Below, piece after piece: positions 58,301 through 64,000 of a stretch of DNA of 64,000 nucleotides (positions within the stretch are counted from its first letter, which is position 1; each line of letters opens with the position of its first letter). The position numbers and the translations under genes were made by a program. The notes beneath the pieces were generated by a model. The model made no database searches. It was not told where the DNA came from and saw only the letters and a program-made list of their open reading frames with translations. The DNA comes from Beta vulgaris subsp. vulgaris (taxonomy: Eukaryota; Streptophyta; Magnoliopsida; Caryophyllales; Amaranthaceae). The stretch lies in NCBI RefSeq assembly GCF_026745355.1, contig NC_079205.1:64909378-64973377 (forward strand). Reading direction: 5' to 3'.

Positions 58301-61300
58301 ATAGTTTTATGAAATTTTTCCTTATTAATATTTAAAATTTGAAAGACAATCCTTTATACTTACTCTATTTGAAAACATTTTTGACTTTTTGCGAAAAATA
58401 TTGACCTTTAGTATATTTTTATGTTGATATTCTAAACATATGATTTGCATATATGATTAATACTTACAACGATTCGCATATGTTTACCTATTCAGAAACG
58501 GAGAAAGTATATATGTATATGAAGTCTAATCTTTTGCTTGGTTGATTTGTAGTGACAATCAAAGGATATGCACATCGCGCTAAGACTGAGGGTGGAGTGG
58601 TAAAGTATGAGGCAGATTTATCTGTCCCATCAGAATTTGGAGAAGTGGGTGCTGTACTTATTGAAAATGAACACCACAAAGAGATGTACCTCGCTGATAT
58701 CCTCCTTGATGGCTTGCCTTTTGGCTTAGTACAATTTAATTGTAATTCATGGGTGCACGCCAAATTCGATAACCCTGAAAAAAGAGTCTTCTTTACTAAT
58801 AAGGTACGTAAATAATTGTAATATATATCATGTAATTCATGTGACTTATTGGTTTCTTCATTTGGTTTTAATATATTTTATATTATTTCCCATTTCATTT
58901 AACTATGATTAATTGCACACAGAGTTCTTAGTTATTATAGGGTTGGTAATTGGTTTATAGGAAATTGTTGATGGTTATAGTGGTTTGTATTCTTTGTACT
59001 AGGCTTCATGCCTCTTAGTTTTTATCTTGATCTTTTTCAAATTAATTATAACCTATTGTTCTTTTTTATTATAATATGATCCTCTTAATTGATTTTTTAA
59101 AATAGAATGCAAGGTATTGATTGATGTAATATATTGTAGTCGTACTTGCCATCACAAACACCAAGTGGATTGAAGAAGTTGAGGGAGAAAGAACTTCAAA
59201 GTTTGAGAGGAAATGGAGAAGGTGAACGCAAGAATTTTGAAAGAATATATGATTATGACACTTACAATGACCTTGGTAATCCAGACAGAGATCCTGAGTC
59301 AGCAAGACCAGTTTTGGGTGGTAATAAGGACCTTCCTTACCCAAGACGTTGTCGAACTGGACGTCCCCCTAGTAAGAAAGGTATTTAATTCATTACTTAC
59401 ATTATTGAGCTATTTATTTATATTATATCGTATGAGACAATCTTATAATAATTTATTGTAAAATAGGTACTTTTTTGCTCTACAGTGTCACATATAGTAA
59501 AGTGACCCTTTTAAAGTAAAAGTTGAAGAGATTTACAATAGATTTATCACAAAGCGGTCTTATAAGACTTAATAACTATGTTTTAACCTATATGAAGGTC
59601 AATAGATCGATCAAATAACTTTTGATTAGCTGTTGTTTGTAAATTTTGAACCAGTTACAATTTGTTTTGAGAAGAAAACCAGTTACAAATTTGGAATGGT
59701 GTTGTATGTAAAATTACTAGCTATAATAGAATTGTTGTATCAATTATTGTGATTATTTTACACATATTTATGATAGTAATTTTTATTATTTTCAACCAAT
59801 TGTTCTCTTTATTATGTACTAGCCTTACATGCACGCAATGCGTGCGAATCGATATCGTGTGACATATGAAGTAGAAAATAATTTTTTTTGAGTAGAAAAA
59901 CCATCTTTAAATGTTGTTTTTTCTAAAAAAAACTGATATTTTGTTTAAGTATCCAACTTTCCCCCTTTTTTCATTCAAAATGAAAAGTTAGTTATTTTTT
60001 TATTTTTTGGTGTCCCCCATGTGTTGCCTTATATAATAGAGATTAAAGTGGTTCATTGCCTTATAATAAAAAGATATAAGGATTAAGTTAAAATTTAGAC
60101 TTTTGTCATGCATATTGCTAGTCTTAGTAATAACTTCAATTCTTTAATATTTATTATTTTAATATTGATGTAGTATTTTTGTTAAATCAAGACCATAGGC
60201 AAGCCTAAGTATCCGTTCTTACAAAAACTAAATATGTAAATTTTTATAAGTACTCATATATGTGCACATATTGCTACCTTATATCCATGCGAAAACTACA
60301 ATCAAGATCTTATTATATCTCAAAGATTTAAACAATTAAGTCCAAAACGCTAATCACAATTAATTAATACATGCAATGCTGCAATTTTTTTTGTTAAACA
60401 AAGCATCCAATAATTAATTAAAGCTTTTAAAAATATCCTTACAATTCTTTAAAAGAGATTCCATACAATAACTACGGGTATGGGAAGTAGCCTAGTTACA
60501 TTATAACTAAAATCCGTCATACGAAACTGTTTAGCTATTACATCAGCTACTTTGTTGAGGGTCCTACTACCTAACTCAATTTTCACTTCCGGCATCTTCT
60601 TCCACAGATTTCTGCACTTATAAAGAATACTCACATACTCCCTCCGTCCCATAATATAGTGCTTGTTTCCTTTATACACGGTCTCCAAGACGTGACTTTG
60701 ACCTTTAATATCTTCAATTACGTATTAATAAAAAATATAAAAAGTTGATATTATAAAACTACACATTGAGACGAATCTAACAAGATCCCACATGAATATG
60801 TTTTTTTATATATATAAATGAGAATATTCGGTCAAAGATTTCAAAGTTTGACCCACCAAAAATGAAGTAAGCACTATATTATGGGACGGAGGGAGTAGTA
60901 TTTGTTAGAAAAATCAACTCTACCCTTCAATAGGAAGACACCAATCTGACTATCCGAATAAATAGTTGCAAACTTAAAGTGGTTGATATTTGGCTATAAC
61001 TAAACCTTCATTATTGTGCAGATCCAAATTCCGAAAGCAGATCTAACACTGTGTACGTACCTAGAGATGAACAATTCTCGGACATTAAGCAAGCACAATT
61101 CGGGCTCAAAACGGTGTACTCAGTGCTCCATGCTGTAGTACCATCGTTAGAGACTGCGCTCATCGATTCCGAACTCGGGTTTCCATACTTCACAGCCATA
61201 GACTCCCTCTTCAATGAAGGAGTCAATTGTCCTGGATTGCAGCAACATGGGTTTTTGCAAGATGTATTGCCTAGGCTTATCAGAGCTGTTTCTGACCTTG

Positions 61301-61354
61301 AAGATAATGTGCTTCGTTTTGAGCTTCCCAAGATGTTTGATCGTATGAGCATTA

Positions 61355-61391
<37 letters not shown>

Positions 61392-64000
61392 AGTCGATCA
61401 TTTTCTTTTTTGATCGATGTTCTTAGTTGAATACTTCCTCCGTAACATAAAGAATGCAACAATTGAATATTTTATACTTTACAAATAATACTCAATTGTT
61501 GCATTCTGTCTGTTATGGATCGGAGAAAGTAGTTTCCAATATAAGTTTCAATTTGGTTATATTTGATTATATGCAGGGGATCGATTCTCGTGGTTTAGGG
61601 ATGAGGAGTTTTCTCGTCAAACTCTTGCCGGCTTGAATCCTTTTAGCATCAAGCGTGTCACGGTATGAATTGCAAAACTGCCGTACATTTTTATTTAAAC
61701 ATGGTACACAAAAAGAAAATAGTTCAACTTGGTATGACCAGAAAAGTTGTGGGTTTTAGACATGCTATTTCGGCCAGCGATTCGAACCAACTTGACCCAA
61801 TTTTTGGGTAAGAAAGACGGGCCATGAACAACCCATATACTCAAATTTAGGCTAAATTTTGGCCCGTCGCTTGGCTCAGCCCGAAGTAACAAATTTTGAC
61901 GGGCCCATGATCGCTTCTAATATTTATAATATACAATAAATTTTGATTGTTAGTCTTGTCACTTACTTCCTATATCCTTCAAAATCTTTTCAAATTTTTT
62001 TCTTTATGTTTGTCTTGGTAATATAATTCAATTGCCAAAAAAATATTACCGCATAGACCACGGAATAACCACAGTGAGACACTAAACAAGAAACTTCAAG
62101 AAATTTATTATAATTTATGTGTGTCCGATCTCATTACTTTTATTATGTCACTTTTAAGGATGTTCCACCAAATAATATAATATCATCAATCCTCCATTAC
62201 TTTTTTTTAATCATTTATTTCTCTCTTTATCATTAGTTAATTTTGAATCTTTGATGGTCCTTGACCTAATAATATAACAAAGTTGGTCCATTAGAAGTTG
62301 TGAAAGTCAAATTATGTACATCTCCTAACCTAATAACATATTTTGTATAATATAGTTATTTCTATGTAAATCTCATTTTGGTACCATATAGATTAGAAAA
62401 ATAATAGTAGTATATATTCTAAACAATCATAAACATGTTGAAATATCCAATTTTGCAGGAATGGCCACTAAAGAGTAATTTGGATCCAACCATTTATGGC
62501 CCACCCGAATCAGCTTTGACAAAAGAATTGATCGACAGTGAGTTAAAAGGTTCCATGACTCTCCAAGAGGTATATTGATTATATCTAGGATTGGTCACGT
62601 TGATTAATTTGTAAATCTTTTATATTAGTATAGCTATTTGGTTAAATTTTAATTGACTAAAAAAAATATTTAATTTATAAAACCAGTCGGGGCATATGGA
62701 TCCCAATCCTAATTTTCTCCTTTCTTCTAGGCTTCTAGCTAATACTTCCTCCGTCCCAAAATATAGTTCCCATTTCATTTTGGACAGTCTCCAAGACGTA
62801 CCTTTGACCTATGATATCTTCTATTTCTTATTAGTAAAAAAATATAAAAAGTTGATATTACAAATTTATACATTGAAACGAATCTAACAAGACCCCTCAT
62901 GAGTATGTTTTTTTGTATACATTAGTAAGAATATTTGATCAAAGTATTTAAAATTTGACTACCAAAATAGAAATGGGAACTATATTTTGGGGTAGAAATT
63001 TAGCCAAATAGTTTTTCTTCTGCTAGTTTTATATTTCTCATGATCTTCGAGGTAAATCACAATAATTAATAATCACAATATATGCAGGCATTGGATGAGA
63101 AGAGATTGTTTATAATTGATTATCACGATGCTTTTTTGCCTTACGTCAACAAAGTTAGCGCACTTAAGGGGACTAATTTGTATGGATCACGAACTTTGTT
63201 CATCTTCAACGACGAAACACTAAGACTTTTAGCTATTGAGTTAACTCGGCCTCCATCAGATGGAAAACCTCAATGGAAAAAAGTATTTACGCCTGGAACT
63301 TGTGCCACTTCATGTTGGCTTTGGAAGCTTGCTAAGGCTCATGTCCTTTCTCATGACTCTGGTTACCACCAACTTGTCAGCCACTGGTACTTTAACTTTT
63401 ACATATATTTACATTGATTCAATTTTTTTTTCTTTTTGAAATAATTGAGATTATAAATTTAGACTTTGAGATTGTTCACAAGTAATACAACACATTTTAT
63501 TGTGTAGCATACATATATAGACATACAGTTCAATGAGAATGACATGGACGATACAGATGTAACAGATAATGACATGAATCTCATGTCATTATTTCATTTA
63601 TATCATATCCTTTGAGTTTTTTTTTACTTTTTATAAAAGAAGTGGTTTGTAGGTTGTTACACTATAAATTATGGTGTAACAGTTACGCCCAAAAACTTGT
63701 GTAAGAATGCACACCTAAATTGGGACATTTCATTCTTTTATGTGTGCCATGGGAATTGATTAATTATAATTTGTTGTTTGTTGGCTTGATAATTGTAGGC
63801 TAAGAACACATTGCTGCACAGAACCATACATAATCGCAGCAAATCGGCAGTTGAGTGCAATGCATCCGATTTATAGGTTGTTGCATCCTCATTTCCGTTA
63901 CACCATGGAGATCAACGCCCTTGCTCGGCTAGCTTTGATCAATGCCGGCGGTATAATCGAGACCTGCTTTTCACCAATGAAGTATTCCTTGGAGATAAGC
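55375..64000 (+). CDS. LOX2-like: Plastid 13-lipoxygenase (LOX2-like), copy 3, 3' truncated by the window
   Basis: Visible exons: 55375-55768, 58553-58803, 59140-59380, 61022-61342, 61577-61662, 62459-62569, 63088-63386 and 63799 to the window end (exon 8 incomplete). Phases match copy 2 and no stop is seen. A transit peptide, a PLAT domain and the first half of the catalytic domain are present, including HQLVSHWLRTH with two iron ligands and the Ala of NALAR. Exon 2 starts at TTTGTAG and lacks 4-7 residues present in the other copies at the exon 1/2 junction. In exon 8 the pocket reads [14 protein letters not shown], where copies 1 and 2 have [14 protein letters not shown]; the 13-type pair is therefore Cys-Phe, and Met replaces a conserved Gly. 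This looks like a functional but diverged paralogue. The rest of exon 8 and exon 9 lie outside. Confidence 0.9.
55751..56540 (+). repeat. Tandem duplication in LOX3 intron 1 including the exon 1 end
   Basis: Unit 1 starts in exon 1 at 55751 and unit 2 at 56190. Both begin GTGCTGAGGCT, then an AACCA, GTAAGTAA-type donor, AATAACCTTCATAA, GATGGATACGTGATAGATTT and TTCATCTAGCGTTCACCATA. Unit 1 has about 80 extra bp near 55785-55865. Confidence 0.9.
56998..57402. mobile_element. MITE with GTTTGGCA ends, copy 2, in LOX3 intron 1
   Basis: The ends are GGCCCTGTTTGGCA and TGCCAAACATGCCC, with TAT on both sides. The interior matches 46410-46990 inverted (CGTTACTACAAGTAACG, GCATAAGGTAGAATTATT). Confidence 0.75.
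57566..57812. mobile_element. Stowaway-like MITE in LOX3 intron 1
   Basis: TTGCTCCTTTTTAAGAGAAA, then TACTTTGACTT, is mirrored by GTCAAACTTTTGCTCTTATT with AGAGGAAG before TA. It is decayed. Confidence 0.6.
58363..58507. mobile_element. Stowaway-like MITE next to LOX3 exon 2
   Basis: CTCTATTTGAAAAC follows TA, and the right end TTCAGAAACGGAGAAAG precedes TA. It ends 45 bp before the exon 2 acceptor base, so it overlaps the branch-point neighbourhood. Confidence 0.55.
59819..60042 (-). mobile_element. Mini-Helitron C in LOX3 intron 3
   Basis: On the minus strand the start is TCTCTATTATATAAGGCAAC after A. The end is hairpin GCACGCATTGCGTGC, then ATGTAAGG and CTAG before T; it is 224 bp. The termini match Helitron A. 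Confidence 0.85.
60638..60895. mobile_element. Stowaway-like MITE in LOX3 intron 3
   Basis: It starts CTCCCTCCGTCCCATAATAT after TA and ends ATATTATGGGACGGAGGGAG before TA; it is 258 bp with well-preserved ends. Confidence 0.9.
61434..61529. mobile_element. 96-bp Stowaway-like foldback in LOX3 intron 4
   Basis: CTTCCTCCGTAACATAAAGA, then ATGCAACAATTGA, is mirrored by TCAATTGTTGCATTCTGTCT with CGGAGAAAG before TA. A (TA)n run lies at 61362-61386. Confidence 0.75.
62745..62992. mobile_element. Stowaway-like MITE in LOX3 intron 6
   Basis: CTTCCTCCGTCCCAAAATAT after TA is mirrored by GGGAACTATATTTTGGGG. Confidence 0.75.

Noticed and set aside
1..64000. CRISPR arrays, operons or bacterial defence systems
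   Set aside because: The window is plant nuclear DNA with spliced genes; no regularly spaced repeats with unique spacers or prokaryotic gene clusters are present.

Overview
This is a plant nuclear genomic window, AT-rich and intron-bearing. Its core is a tandem array of three same-strand genes for type-2 (plastid) 13-lipoxygenases of the Arabidopsis LOX2 class, the enzymes that start jasmonate and C6-volatile synthesis. Typical plant splice sites, a nine-exon lipoxygenase layout and plant transposon families point to a eudicot. The AAGTTCAG-type intergenic repeats are reminiscent of Amaranthaceae (spinach, beet or quinoa relatives), but that placement is only an impression.

Layout: 1-900 holds the 5' end of a minus-strand gene, by its N-terminal residues DNA topoisomerase VI subunit B. 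1.2-9.3 kb is repeat-rich intergenic DNA: a hAT-like element, a Mutator-like MITE, a 5'-truncated LINE, a tRNA-derived SINE, a minisatellite built from 31-bp units and a 644-bp poly(A) retroposon. 10.6-18.5 kb is LOX copy 1, broken by a one-base insertion in the transit-peptide region. 18.8-20.1 kb is a foldback element. 21.3-29.2 kb is a nest: a minus-strand Helitron split by a nearly intact 6.5-kb L1-type LINE and a 293-bp TRIM. 30.9-31.5 kb is a second Helitron of the same family. 32.1-44.0 kb is LOX copy 2, complete (912 aa from nine exons), with introns full of small DNA transposons and a 199-bp GC-rich palindrome. 44.0-55.3 kb is intergenic with Harbinger, hAT, Stowaway and retroposon insertions and long TTA/TTC microsatellites. 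55.4-64.0 kb is LOX copy 3, cut by the window end inside exon 8.

The three LOX copies share exon number, intron phases, catalytic motifs and a TATA box about 75-105 bp before the ATG, so they arose by tandem duplication. The repeats differ between corresponding introns, so most inserted after duplication. I found no undescribed multigene system. The most interesting signals are the decay of LOX copy 1, the nested Helitron/LINE/TRIM stack, the intronic palindrome, the partial exon-1 duplication in copy 3, and many small elements with intact target-site duplications. Exon limits were placed by eye from splice consensus and comparison of the three copies. Transposon classes rest on termini and target-site duplications, not database matches.
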